Shown: one piece after another, positions 17,552 through 25,862 of the stretch | Numbering within the stretch: the first letter of the stretch is position 1 | How the letters are laid out: each line of letters starts with the position of its first letter | Source: Sphingomonas naphthae | GTDB taxonomy: Bacteria; Pseudomonadota; Alphaproteobacteria; Sphingomonadales; Sphingomonadaceae | Direction: 5' to 3' | Assembly (NCBI RefSeq): GCF_028607085.1 | Contig: NZ_CP117411.1 | Span: forward strand, 930,001-994,000 | DNA length: 64,000 nucleotides | Translations under genes and position numbers: made by a program | Notes under the pieces: generated by a model | Databases searched by the model: none | Told to the model about the DNA's origin: nothing | Seen by the model: the letters and a program-made list of their open reading frames with translations, nothing else

Positions 17552-18283
17552 CTAGCGATAATCGTCCCATAATCGGGTGCCGCCACGCAGCATGGTCAGC
17601 GTCTCGCGTTCGACATTGTGCTGATGCAGTTCGATCGCCGCGACGGCAGCCTGCCTGTCGCGCGCCATCAACTGTTCCAGCAGGGCTTCATGCTCGTCGA
17701 TAAAATGGTCGCCGACATGGGCCTGATCCATGCCTTGGAACCGCGCGCGGCGGAGATGCGCGACGAGGGAGCGATGGATGTCGATCAGCGACTGGTTGCC
17801 GGTGCTTTCGACCAGGGCGCAATGAAACCGCTCGTTGGCGTTGAAATATTCGACGGGTTTGGCCGATCGCTGGGCGTCGAGGAGCCGCTCGTGCAGCGCG
17901 CGCAGCGTGGCCACGGCCGCGTCCGGCGCATGATCGCAGATCCAGCCCACCGAATAGCCTTCGATCATGCGCACGATATCGAACTTGTCGGCGACGTCGG
18001 CGGCGCGGATTTCCGACACCATCGGGCCGCGACGAGGCCGGAGATCGACAAGACCTTCGGCGGCCAAGACCTTGAGCGACTCGCGGATCGGCGTGCGCGA
18101 GATACCGAAGTGAACGCACAGATCCTTTTCGGAGATCGGATCGCCCGCCGGCAGTTCGCCGGACACGATCATGTCGCGCAGACGATCGGCGATACGGTCA
18201 TGCAGCGGCTGATCGGCGACCGGCGTGAGCGAAGCCGTATCGCCGCGCTCCTCTTCCTGCCGTTCGGTCGATCTGGCACCCAT
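17552..18283 (-). CDS. GntR-family regulator, FCD subfamily
   Basis: The 243-residue product has an N-terminal winged helix (LHDRIADRLRDMIVSGELPAG, then FGISRTPIRESLKVLAAEGL at about residues 60-80) and an all-helical FCD ligand domain with FHCALVESTGN near 153 and a DEHEALLEQLMARD stretch near 208 of the metal-site type. FCD regulators usually repress catabolic genes and release them on binding an organic acid. It is divergent from the FAH-family gene at 18378, so that 94-bp gap is the likely target. Confidence 0.9.
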   Translation of the reverse strand: MGARSTERQEEERGDTASLTPVADQPLHDRIADRLRDMIVSGELPAGDPISEKDLCVHFGISRTPIRESLKVLAAEGLVDLRPRRGPMVSEIRAADVADKFDIVRMIEGYSVGWICDHAPDAAVATLRALHERLLDAQRSAKPVEYFNANERFHCALVESTGNQSLIDIHRSLVAHLRRARFQGMDQAHVGDHFIDEHEALLEQLMARDRQAAVAAIELHQHNVERETLTMLRGGTRLWDDYR

Positions 18284-18377
18284 CGCTTATGCTTTGCGCA
18301 TCGCGGCATACAGGGTCAAGTGGCCGGCCGCAGAGCCTTTTTCCTGGAACCACGTATCGAAGGGACAGTGAATCGCG

Positions 18378-19274
18378 ATGAAACTGGTGACGTTTCGCCA
18401 CGAGGGGCGGGTATCGTTTGGCGTGGTGGAGGGCGGCGCCATCGTCGATCTCGCCCCCAAGTTTCCGGGGGTGCTGCATTTGCGGGCTTTGCTGGCTGCC
18501 TTGGGCAGCGATCTGGTGCGGCGAGTGAAGGCGGCGCTGCCCGCCGCGCCACGGATCGACGCGTCGTCGGTTACGCTTCTCGCCCCGATCCCGAACCCAT
18601 CCAAATATCTCGCTTTGGGCGGTAATTATCGGGCGCATCGCGCCGAAAGCGCGTCCGCCGCACAGGCCGACAAGTTCGGGCAGATCTGGTTCAACAAGCA
18701 GGTGACCTGCGTCGTGGGGCCGAACAGCGCGATCCTGCACCCGGCGATCACTAGCCAGCTGGATTATGAAGGCGAGTTGGGGATCGTCATCGGCGTTCGA
18801 TGCCGCAACGTATCCGCCGCGAACGCGCGGTCGGTTATCGCCGGCTATCTGGTTTGCAACGACGTCTCCATGCGGGACTGGCAGGCGAAGGCGCCGACCC
18901 ATACGCTGGGTAAATCCCACGACACGCATGGGCCGATCGGTCCGTGGCTGGTCACGGCGGATGAAATTGGCGATCCTCACGCGCTCTCGCTGGAGACGCG
19001 CGTCAATGGTGAGATCCGACAGAATGCCAGCACGGCCGATATGGTGGCGCGGGTGGAGGACATAATCGCGGAACTCTCCGCGGCCTGCACGCTCGAGCCC
19101 GGCGATATTCTTGCCACCGGTACGCCCGCGGGTGTCGGCAAAGGCTTCGATCCGCCCCGCTTTCTGCGCGTGGGGGATGTCGTGAGCGTGACGATCGAGC
19201 GGCTGGGAACGCTTGAAAATCGGGTCGCGGACGATACCAGCCCGACCGTTTCGCCGTTACCCGTCTATTCCTGA
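18378..19274 (+). CDS. fumarylacetoacetate hydrolase (FAH) family protein
   Basis: The 298-residue product shows FAH-domain landmarks: YLALGGNYRAHRAE near residue 77, LDYEGELGIVIG with the metal-binding Glu pair near 128, NDVSMRDWQ near 161, and LATGTPAGVGKGF near 251. The family includes acylpyruvate hydrolases, 2-hydroxyhepta-2,4-dienedioate isomerases and oxaloacetate decarboxylases, so it may act late in a meta-cleavage-like route. It is divergent from the GntR gene and its 3' end overlaps that of the BoxR-type gene by 10 bases. A second FAH protein is encoded at 61749-62603. Confidence 0.88.
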   Translation: MKLVTFRHEGRVSFGVVEGGAIVDLAPKFPGVLHLRALLAALGSDLVRRVKAALPAAPRIDASSVTLLAPIPNPSKYLALGGNYRAHRAESASAAQADKFGQIWFNKQVTCVVGPNSAILHPAITSQLDYEGELGIVIGVRCRNVSAANARSVIAGYLVCNDVSMRDWQAKAPTHTLGKSHDTHGPIGPWLVTADEIGDPHALSLETRVNGEIRQNASTADMVARVEDIIAELSAACTLEPGDILATGTPAGVGKGFDPPRFLRVGDVVSVTIERLGTLENRVADDTSPTVSPLPVYS

Positions 19275-20185
19275 CCGCTTCGGAGTGGTGGCTGGGGCCG
19301 GGGATCGGCCATCACCTTATCGACCTGCTCGGCCAAACGGGTCAGGCTCATGTCGAACGCCAGCCCCGATGTATCGAAATGAAGCTGCGTCCGCGCGTAA
19401 TCGGGCGAGCGGGCGTCGAGCACCGACTCCAGATCGTCTCTCGCGATGCGAGCGGCGGCACCGGCACGCACGCCACCCTCCGCGATGACCCGCGCCATAT
19501 GATCGTCGGCCGACGCCTTCAGCCAGACGCTGTAGGCTGTCGTCAGCATCTCGTCATACAGATCGGGATCGGCGACGATCCCGCCCGGCACCGCGATGAC
19601 GGCAGCGCGATGCGTCCGGCATATGTCCTGCCACGCCGCACGCTCGTAGCGGTGTAGCGCGGCATAGCCGTTGCGCTCGATCAACTGGCCGATATCGTCG
19701 CCATAGGCGTCTTCGACGAGGCTGGTCATTTCCACGAAAGGAACGCCGCGCAGATCGGCCAGGCGTTTGCCCAGACTGGACTTTCCGGCACCACGAAGCC
19801 CGATGAGAATGACGCGCCGGTCTCTTGTCGTTGCCGGCGTCGTCGCCCGCTCCTCGCGGAGCCATGCCTCCAGCGCACCCTGTCGGTCGAAGGAAAGATG
19901 ACGCACGAGGCCGACAAGTGTGGCGGTGGGCGCATCGCGCTCGCCACCCAGTGGCAACAGTTCGGCGAGCGAAAGATCCAGTGCCTGGCTCAACGCGATC
20001 AGCACGCTCAGGGTGGGATTGCCCTCCCCGGACTCGAGTAGCGCCAGATAGCGTTCCGAGGTGCCCGATGTCTGGGCCAACTGCTTGCGGGCCATCCCCG
20101 ACTTCAACCGCGCGGCGCGCAATATCGCGCCCACCTCGCCCTCGCTGACGGGGCAGGTAGTGGGGCGTGCATCGGGCTTTTTCAT
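19265..20185 (-). CDS. BoxR/BzdR-type regulator (XRE domain fused to shikimate-kinase-like domain)
   Basis: The 306-residue product combines an N-terminal XRE helix-turn-helix (GAILRAARLKSGMARKQLAQ, then TSERYLALLESGEGNPTL) with a C-terminal shikimate-kinase-like P-loop domain whose Walker A is GLRGAGKS. This fusion is the hallmark of BzdR/BoxR, regulators of benzoyl-CoA pathways that bind benzoyl-CoA in the kinase-like domain. The start ATG 20185 is preferred over ATG 20209 because the latter lies within a TGCA-N6-TACA box, which would then be an autoregulatory operator. No benzoyl-CoA pathway genes are recognisable here, so the effector may be another aryl-CoA or acid. Confidence 0.85.
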   Translation of the reverse strand: MKKPDARPTTCPVSEGEVGAILRAARLKSGMARKQLAQTSGTSERYLALLESGEGNPTLSVLIALSQALDLSLAELLPLGGERDAPTATLVGLVRHLSFDRQGALEAWLREERATTPATTRDRRVILIGLRGAGKSSLGKRLADLRGVPFVEMTSLVEDAYGDDIGQLIERNGYAALHRYERAAWQDICRTHRAAVIAVPGGIVADPDLYDEMLTTAYSVWLKASADDHMARVIAEGGVRAGAAARIARDDLESVLDARSPDYARTQLHFDTSGLAFDMSLTRLAEQVDKVMADPRPQPPLRSGQE

Positions 20186-20204
20186 GCGAATCTCGAGGGC
20201 ATGA

Positions 20205-20218
20205 TGCATTATAGTACA
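20205..20218. promoter_or_regulatory. TGCA-N6-TACA box upstream of the BoxR-type gene
   Basis: TGCA (20205-20208) and TACA (20215-20218) are spaced by 6 bases. The core reads TGCATTATAGTACATG, against TGCATCATAGTGCATG at 10754-10769, so 14 of 16 positions agree. It lies 20 bases before the regulator start at 20185, a position that suits autorepression. Confidence 0.55.
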
Positions 20219-20351
20219 TGTTATGCCCGCCCGGTATCGGCCGGTTTGAGTTCGTCGGCTATGGCTCGACGTAGGCATAGCCTTACCTCCGACAGGGCAC
20301 GCGCTTTATAACTTCAGGCGCAGCCGAATGATCACCGATCGCCTCTCTCTG

Positions 20352-21554
20352 TCAGCTTTCCAGCGGCCAATTGTCGATGACATCGACGAAGCGGGATAGC
20401 CAGGCGTTGGTCTGGTGTCCGTCGACGACGCGGTGGTCGATCGTCAGCGACACATAGGCCATCGGCCGGATCTGGATGGTATCGACGCCGCCCACCTCGC
20501 GCACGACCACGCGCTTCTCCAGCTTGCCGACGCCCAGGATGGCGGATTGCGGCTGGCTGATGATGATCGGGATCGCGACGAGCGAACCCGACACGCCATG
20601 GTTGGAGATGGTGAAGGTGCCGCCGCGCATGTCGGCGGGCTGGAGGCGATCGCCCCGGGCCTTGGCGGTCAGCTCTCCCAGCCGCGCGGCGATGCCGCGG
20701 AGCGAGAGTTCCTGCGCCTTGTGGACGACGGGCACGACGAGACCCTTGTCGCCGAGGGCGGTGCCGATCCCGATATTGACGTCGCCGAAGATGTCGAGCC
20801 GGTCGTCGTACCAGCGGGAGTTGATCGCCGGCGCGGCGCGCATCGCCTCGACACAGGCGGCGATGAAATACGCGGTGAAGGTGAGACCGATGCCGTCCTT
20901 CTCGAACGTCGCCTTGTGCTTGCGGCGATGCGCCATGATCGCGGAGAAATCGGCCTCGAACACGGCGGTGACGTGCGGGGCGACCGTCACCGAGTTCAAC
21001 ATGTTCTCGGCGATGGCGAGCCGCATCCGGTTGTGCGGGATCGACTGGACAGCGCCGGAGACCGGGGCGGGGGAGGGCGGCGCCGCGATCCGCTGGGGGA
21101 CAGGCGTGGGGACGGGCTCCGCCGGCGCCTGATCGCGCGTCGCGACGGCGCGATCGACGTCGGCACGGGTGATGCGGCCGTTGCGACCGGTGCCCTCGAT
21201 GCGCGCCGGGTCGATCGCCGCTTCCTTGACCGCGCGGCGGACGGCCGGCGACAGAGCGGTGTTGCGCTCGCCGGTCGGCTGCGGGGGCACGGGCGCCGGG
21301 CGGGGCGCTTCGACCGGCGCCGCCACGGGCGCCGGCTGGGCCGCCTGCGCGACGCCGAGCCGACCCAGCAAGGCGCCCGGAAGCGCCTCGGCGTCCGTAT
21401 CGAGCAGGATTTCGGTCAGCACGCCCGCCGCCGGAGACGGCACCTCCTGCGTGACCTTGTCGGTCTCGAGTTCGACCAGCGGGTCGTTGATCGCGACCGT
21501 GTCGCCGATCTTCTTCAGCCACGACCGCACGATCGCCTCGATGGTGCTGTCAGT
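20352..21554 (-). pseudogene. dihydrolipoamide acyltransferase (E2), truncated at its 5' end
   Basis: About 400 residues of a 2-oxoacid dehydrogenase E2 are readable: the end of a lipoyl domain with the lipoylated Lys in ELETDKVTQEVPSPAAG, a Pro/Ala-rich linker, an E3/E1-binding domain (SPAVRRAVKEAAIDPARIEGTG), and a catalytic domain ending in DHRVVDGHQ. The frame meets TAG at 21555-21557 right before DSTIEAIV, so the usual first residues (the MPQLG region) are missing. An internal GTG at 21530 could still give a short product. No E1 or E3 gene is nearby. The break lies next to IS6-type transposase remnants. Confidence 0.8.
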
Positions 21555-21621
21555 CTAACGCGAACCGCTCTCCCCACGATGGTGTTCGGTCTATGAGGGC
21601 AGGGGACTAGCTTGCGAGGGA

Positions 21622-22079
21622 TTACCACTCCGCCAGGGCGGCGGAGCGACGGTCCTTGTAGGTCTGACGATCGACGAGGTGGCGTTCGAGGTTGAAGTGG
21701 TTGTGGACGTTGGCGTGAACCGAGGCGAACTTCTGAAGTGTCTTCATTCGCCTGAATCTCAGTATCGCCCGCTCTCGTCGTCGAAAGGGGAGGTGGCTGT
21801 TCTCGACGCGGTTGTTAGCCCAGCGACCGACCTCTTGCTTCTCGGCATTGCCCAGGTCGTTCATCGCCGCGCGATAGGAGCGCAGACCATCGGTGGTGAT
21901 GGCCTCCGGTGACCCGTGCGCTTCAGCGCCTTCTTCATGAAGGTGAGAGCCGCATCCTTGTCGCGGGTCTTTGTAATGTAGCTCTCGAGCACCTCACCCT
22001 CGTGATCCACGGCTCGCCAGAGGTAGACCATCTCACCATTCAGCTTCACGTACATCTCGTCCAGGTGCCACCGCCAATG
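21622..22079 (-). pseudogene. IS6-family transposase, C-terminal fragment
   Basis: The frame reads WRWHLDEMYVKLNGEMVYLW, then a DDE catalytic core of the IS6 (IS26/IS6100) type: the first Asp in HLDEMYV, the second in TTDGLRSY, and the Glu in NRVENSHLPFRRRE. The N-terminal third is missing at 22080. A one-base deletion near 21917 (CGCACGGG where CGCCACGGG is expected) splits it into two frames, read at 21861-22055 and 21622-21864. The missing N-terminal piece is found at 41158-41298. Confidence 0.85.
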
Positions 22080-22080
22080 G

Positions 22081-22618
22081 TGAAACCCGCGCGGCGAGAT
22101 CGGTCAGCCAGCGCCACAGATCGTTGCGCGTGACGATGTCGAGCCCCGCGGTCGGCTCGTCGAGCAGCAGCAGCGGGCGCCGGCAGCATCGTCGCGGCGA
22201 ATTGCACGCGCCGCGCCCAGCCGCCGGACAGGCGATCGAAGCGTGTCGCGAGCATTGTGGTGATGCCAAGCCGTTCGACGAGTTCGTCGATCCGGTGCCT
22301 GGGTATGTCATGAAGTTCGGCACGGAAGCGCAAATTCTCGCGCACGGTAAGTTCGGGGTAGAGCGACAGGCGCTGCGGCATGTAGCCGATGCCGCAGCCT
22401 TGTCCTCGGCGAATGTCCCGGCCGAGAACCGTGCCGCAGCCATCGTCTGCCAGGATCAGTCCGGCGAACATCCGCAGCGTCGTCGTCTTGCCACCGCCGT
22501 TGGCGCCGACCAGCCCGACGATTTCGCCACGCGCGAGCGTTAGCGTCACGCCCTGCACGACGCGGAGGCCGCCGTAGCTCTTCCCGAGCCCAGTCACGTC
22601 GATCAGCGGTTCAGCCAT
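22081..22618 (-). pseudogene. ABC transporter ATP-binding protein, truncated and frameshifted
   Basis: From ATG 22618 the product shows a normal ABC ATPase start with Walker A GANGGGKTT and the signature LSGGW. Around 22185 the frame shifts, so Walker B (LLLLDEPTAGLD) is read in another frame, and a second one-base change near 22092 restores the first frame for GFTI. The gene is then cut at about 22080 by the IS6 transposase fragment, losing the H-loop and C-terminus. It overlaps the ketosynthase gene and was the last gene of the bufA1 series. The paired frameshifts could also be sequencing errors, but the truncation is certain. Confidence 0.8.
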
Positions 22619-23657
22619 GCTCATAGACGAACCCGCCGTGCATGAACTTGGTCGCTTCGGCGCCGAGTATGAGTGTGCGGCTCCCCCGCGCCGGGCCGGC
22701 GCGTCGTAGCTCCGCGAGCGCCAACCAGATCGCCGCCGAACCGGTATTGCCGAGCCGATCCGCGTTGACGGAGAAGCGCTCCGCCGGGAGGCCGAAATGC
22801 GCTGCTGCCTGGCGCCCGATCCGCCCGCTCACCTGATGCGGAATGATCGTGTCGACGCCGTCGAGTTCTACCCCATGCTGTGCAGCGGCGCCTTTGCCAG
22901 CCTCGAATAGCTGCGCTCCCGATGCCAGGATCGTCGCGAAATCATGCCCGAACGTGCGCGGCGTCTCGGCGCTGGCCTGCAAACCGGTAGCACGGTTCAG
23001 CCCGATCGCGCCGAACCAGGCAGCCTCGATGCTTGCGCGCCCTCCGCCGGGCCCGAGGACAATCGCGCCGGCTCCGTCACCCATCTGTACGAGATTGACG
23101 CATTGACCGGGACAGCGATCGGCATCGTTTGGGTCGAAAAAGAGCGAACCCGTTTCTGATCCCACGATCGCCACCGGTTGCGCGCCTGGCATCGCCAGCA
23201 GTCCGAAAGCGATCATGAGCGCATTGGCGAATCCCGTGCACGCCTGCCGCAACTCGAGATGCGGCCCGCCATAGCCCAGCCGGTCGGCCACGAAGGCGAT
23301 GTTGCCGGGGAGTGGCTGCAGCGGCGTCGTCGTATGGCCGATCAGATAGCCGATATCGCCGACCGCCAGTCCGGCTTCGCGTAGGGCGGCGGCGACTGCC
23401 GCAGCGGCAAAATCGGGATTGGATTGGCCCGCGCGCGCCACTTCGTGCGCCACCTCGAAGGGCCGGCATAGATAGCGTGTCTCGATCGCCAGCCGCCGTC
23501 CGATCGCGGCCGCCTCTCGATGTCGTGAGAGCGTGAAATGCGTTGCGATATGGTCAATCAACGCGTCCGTAGGGACTGGCGGCCCCGAAAACGCCGCGCC
23601 CGTGCCAAGCACTGAAACGCGACCATGGGACAGCCAGGGCTGATTTGGCTGGCTCAC
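22611..23657 (-). CDS. beta-ketoacyl-ACP synthase III-like (KASIII) enzyme
   Basis: The 348-residue product has the KASIII/thiolase fold with all three catalytic residues: Cys140 in RQACTGFANAL, His274 in IIPHQVSGR and Asn304 in GNTGSAAIW. Family members condense acyl-CoA with malonyl-ACP or, in secondary metabolism, transfer acyl groups. GTG 23657 overlaps the stop of the ferritin-like gene, and its own end overlaps the ABC gene, so it belongs to the operon that starts at bufA1. Its presence behind a metal-responsive bufferin gene is unusual. A small natural product or lipid change is possible, but no acyl carrier protein gene is visible. Confidence 0.85.
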   Translation of the reverse strand: MSQPNQPWLSHGRVSVLGTGAAFSGPPVPTDALIDHIATHFTLSRHREAAAIGRRLAIETRYLCRPFEVAHEVARAGQSNPDFAAAAVAAALREAGLAVGDIGYLIGHTTTPLQPLPGNIAFVADRLGYGGPHLELRQACTGFANALMIAFGLLAMPGAQPVAIVGSETGSLFFDPNDADRCPGQCVNLVQMGDGAGAIVLGPGGGRASIEAAWFGAIGLNRATGLQASAETPRTFGHDFATILASGAQLFEAGKGAAAQHGVELDGVDTIIPHQVSGRIGRQAAAHFGLPAERFSVNADRLGNTGSAAIWLALAELRRAGPARGSRTLILGAEATKFMHGGFVYEHG

Positions 23658-24136
23658 GGCCTCAGCAATCCCTCAGGCAGCCGTCGCAGGCGACGGTCCA
23701 GCACTCTTGGGTCAACCGCCAACACCTCCAGCGCATCGCTTAGCGGCATGATGATCTGAGCGAGCATCTCACGCGTCGCCGCTGCGGCGTCTCGCACCGA
23801 CACACCTGCGCCGCGCCGCGCGACGATCGCGCGCGCGATCCTCACATGGCGGACCTCGTTACGCCGGATCCGGTGCAGGACGGGCGCAGCGTGGCGATGA
23901 GTGGACAGCGGTGCGCCCGCGCACAGCAAGGCGCCGAGGATCGTGCAGACCGCGGCATCGAGCGCGGCGATGCGCGCGAGGTGCAAGGTCGTGCCGCCCG
24001 AACCGAGGCTCGCATGGAAACTTTGCGTAGTTTTCAGCAGACCGGGCGGCGGGCCTGTAGCGGGGAGTTGACGGGCCAGAGCATCGTGAAGGCGCTCTTC
24101 CGCCGCGATCATGTTGAGCGCTTTGGCCTCGTCCAC
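23654..24136 (-). CDS. ferritin-like di-iron protein (start uncertain)
   Basis: The frame shows four-helix ferritin-like features: a first helix with EEAAAVAFDDLARRE (upstream of the listed start), EERLH near the start, and NEVRHVRIARAI in the last helix, giving carboxylate and His ligands for a di-iron centre. The sequence looks coding from about 24303, but no ATG, GTG or TTG occurs in frame between the stop of the preceding gene (24314) and GTG 24136. A non-standard start (ATT 24303) or a sequence error is therefore likely, and helix one would otherwise be lost. It is coupled to the ketosynthase gene by a 4-base overlap. Confidence 0.65.
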   Translation of the reverse strand: MDEAKALNMIAAEERLHDALARQLPATGPPPGLLKTTQSFHASLGSGGTTLHLARIAALDAAVCTILGALLCAGAPLSTHRHAAPVLHRIRRNEVRHVRIARAIVARRGAGVSVRDAAAATREMLAQIIMPLSDALEVLAVDPRVLDRRLRRLPEGLLRP

Positions 24137-24313
24137 GCTTTCCCGACGCGCAAGATCGTCAAACGCGACGGCCGCAGCCTCCTCGCCACAACCGAGTACG
24201 GGAAGTAATCGCGCAAGCGCTTCGGCGGCATGATCGTCGCAGCGGGTTTCGGCATGATCCGTTTCAGGGACGCTGATCCGCCCCGGGGGCGATGAAGCAA
24301 TGCCGTCGCACCG

Positions 24314-24769
24314 CTATCGCACCGTGCCGACCGCCCGCCGCGCCATGGCATCGAGAGACCAGGTGCCGCCGCCGCGCACGATCAGCGGTAGCAATATCGC
24401 GGCCCAACTAAGATGCGTCGGCCACGCATCGGGATAGACGAAGATCTCGATCGTCAGCGTCATCCCGAGCAGGGCGAGCGCCGAGAAGCGCGTCGCCAGC
24501 CCGAGCACGAGCAGGATGGAAAACAGATGCTCGGAATAGGTCGCCGCCACCGCCGCGATCTCGGGCGGCACGAGCGGCAGCGCATATTCGGTGCGGAACA
24601 GCTCGTAGGTGCCATCGGTGATGTGCAGCACGCCGTCGACCTTGGTGCGGCCCGACATGAAGAACACGGCGGCAATGCCAAGCCGGCCGATCAAAAGCAG
24701 CAGCGCATCGGGCACGCGCCTGCACAGGCTGCGGATCACGCAATCATAGCGCGCGACGAGCGAATTCAT
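24314..24769 (-). CDS. DoxX-family membrane protein
   Basis: The 151-residue product is a four-helix DoxX/DUF417-like membrane protein: [19 protein letters not shown] near residue 28, then [21 protein letters not shown] and [25 protein letters not shown]. DoxX proteins are standard partners in bufferin operons (often called BufD). ATG 24769 is preceded by GGAG 7 bases upstream. It follows bufA1 after a 59-bp gap with a hairpin and is transcribed from the same sigma-F promoter. Confidence 0.88.
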   Translation of the reverse strand: MNSLVARYDCVIRSLCRRVPDALLLLIGRLGIAAVFFMSGRTKVDGVLHITDGTYELFRTEYALPLVPPEIAAVAATYSEHLFSILLVLGLATRFSALALLGMTLTIEIFVYPDAWPTHLSWAAILLPLIVRGGGTWSLDAMARRAVGTVR

Positions 24770-24794
24770 CCGAATTCTCCACTTGGAAGGGTTT

Positions 24795-24819
24795 GGGGCG
24801 GCGATCGTGTTGCCGCCCC
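24795..24819 (-). terminator. hairpin between bufA1 and doxX (attenuator)
   Basis: GGGGCGGC (24795-24802) and GCCGCCCC (24812-24819) form a perfect 8-bp stem with a 9-base loop, 10 bases after the bufA1 stop. No long T-run follows, so partial termination or 3'-end protection of the small precursor mRNA is more likely than a full stop. Confidence 0.55.
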
Positions 24820-24828
24820 GGCAGGGCG

Positions 24829-25107
24829 TCAGGCCTTGGGGGTTAGCGAACCGTTGCCCTTCGGGGTCTTGGTCGTCACGCACGAACCGGCCTTGACCAG
24901 CTTCCAGGCATTGCCCTGATAATTGACTTTAGACGTGCCCGCGCAACTCGTGCCCGCGCCTGCCTTGCAGTCGTTCTTGCCGGCGAGCGCGACGCCGTAG
25001 CATTTCTCCATACCGGGCTTTGTCTGGGCGGAAGCAGAGGTCGCGATGGCGGCGCTGGCGACGGCAATAGCAAGAATCGCGGCGAGCGAAGCATGAGTCG
25101 GACGCAT
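24829..25107 (-). CDS. bufA1: BufA1-family bufferin precursor (DUF2282)
   Basis: The 92-residue secreted protein has a signal peptide (cleavage after ATSASA near residue 27) and a DUF2282 core with four Cys: C36 in KCYGVA, C47 in KNDCKAG, C55 in GTSCAG and C76 in KAGSC. DUF2282 proteins are now known as bufferins: RiPPs whose Cys residues are converted to thiooxazole-type groups by a multinuclear iron oxidase (BufB) with BufC, and which buffer copper in the periplasm. It heads the minus-strand operon. A perfect GTAACC-N16-CGAA promoter lies about 107 bases before ATG 25107. Confidence 0.9.
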   Translation of the reverse strand: MRPTHASLAAILAIAVASAAIATSASAQTKPGMEKCYGVALAGKNDCKAGAGTSCAGTSKVNYQGNAWKLVKAGSCVTTKTPKGNGSLTPKA

Positions 25108-25213
25108 AGATAGGCTCCTCGGATGTCAGCCTCCTGGCGCGCGGCCCGACACAGAGTCGATCGGGCCGCGCGGCGATCCGGCCAGGAGGCGGGAAGCCGG
25201 ATCACACCAGCTA

Positions 25214-25239
25214 TTCGGGCACCCCGCCGGGTTGGTTAC
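25214..25239 (-). promoter_or_regulatory. sigma-F promoter for bufA1-doxX operon
   Basis: On the minus strand GTAACC (25239-25234), a 16-base spacer and CGAA (25217-25214) match the Caulobacter sigma-F -35/-10 elements exactly. It points toward bufA1 (start 25107), leaving a leader of about 100 bases. Confidence 0.85.
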
Positions 25240-25284
25240 ATACGTCGCCGGGTGACATTTTTCGGGCATTCTTCTGCGGATACT

Positions 25285-25310
25285 GTAACCATTGTTTCTT
25301 GTGAGCCGAA
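25285..25310 (+). promoter_or_regulatory. sigma-F promoter for sigF-nrsF (autoregulation)
   Basis: GTAACC (25285-25290), 16 bases and CGAA (25307-25310) match the sigma-F consensus exactly. The -10 element lies 19 bases before the sigF start at 25329, so the sigma factor drives its own gene. Confidence 0.88.
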
Positions 25311-25328
25311 TGCCTCGCGGGAGCGCGA

Positions 25329-25862
25329 ATGCGAGCGAGCGAGGACACATTGCGGGCTTTGATGATCAGCGGGCTCGACGGCGATGCCGGCGACCATGCC
25401 GCGCTGCTGCGCGCGCTCGTCCCGCTGCTGCAGGGCTTTTACCGACGACGCATGGGCGATGGAGAGATCGACGATCTTGTTCAGGAAACATTGATCGCGG
25501 TGCACACTCGCCGCGGCACCTACGATCGCGACCGCCCCTTTACGGCATGGTTGTTCTCAATCGCACGTTACAAGATGGTCGACCATTTCCGGCGTGGACG
25601 TAGGCTCGTGCCCATTGAGAGCCTTGAGGGGATTCTCGTTGCCGAAGGCTTCGAGGAGTCATGCCTCGCGCAAATGGACGTGGATCAGTTGTTGGAAATC
25701 CTGCCGCCCAAACAGGCGCGCATGATCCGAGCGACGCGCATCGACGGTCTCAGCACCGTCGAAGCCGCCGAGCGCGACGGCATCAGTGAATCTGACGTGA
25801 AAGTCTCCGTACATCGCGGCTTGAAATCGCTGATTACGCGCATCCAGGGAGGGCGTCGATGA
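25329..25862 (+). CDS. sigF: ECF sigma factor, SigF type
   Basis: The 177-residue product is an ECF sigma factor: region 2 with DLVQETLIAVHTRRGTYD and WLFSIARYKMVDHFRR, and region 4 with LPPKQARMIRATRIDGLS and AAERDGISESDVKVSVHRGL. The pairing with the NrsF anti-sigma gene, the three matching promoters and the controlled bufferin genes identify it as the SigF group known from Caulobacter, which responds to heavy metals such as copper, chromate and cadmium. ATG 25329 follows GGGAG at 5 bases. The stop overlaps the nrsF start (ATGA). Confidence 0.92.
   Translation: MRASEDTLRALMISGLDGDAGDHAALLRALVPLLQGFYRRRMGDGEIDDLVQETLIAVHTRRGTYDRDRPFTAWLFSIARYKMVDHFRRGRRLVPIESLEGILVAEGFEESCLAQMDVDQLLEILPPKQARMIRATRIDGLSTVEAAERDGISESDVKVSVHRGLKSLITRIQGGRR

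Noticed and set aside
20415-21596. Open frame of 393 codons opposite the E2 gene
   Set aside because: Arg/Asp-rich shadow of the Ala/Pro-rich E2; no motif, and the E2 domains are clear on the minus strand.
22611-23657. Housekeeping FabH of fatty-acid synthesis
   Set aside because: It is not near other fab or plsX genes, is coupled to ferritin-like and ABC genes, and has an unusual N-terminus; a specialised role is more plausible.
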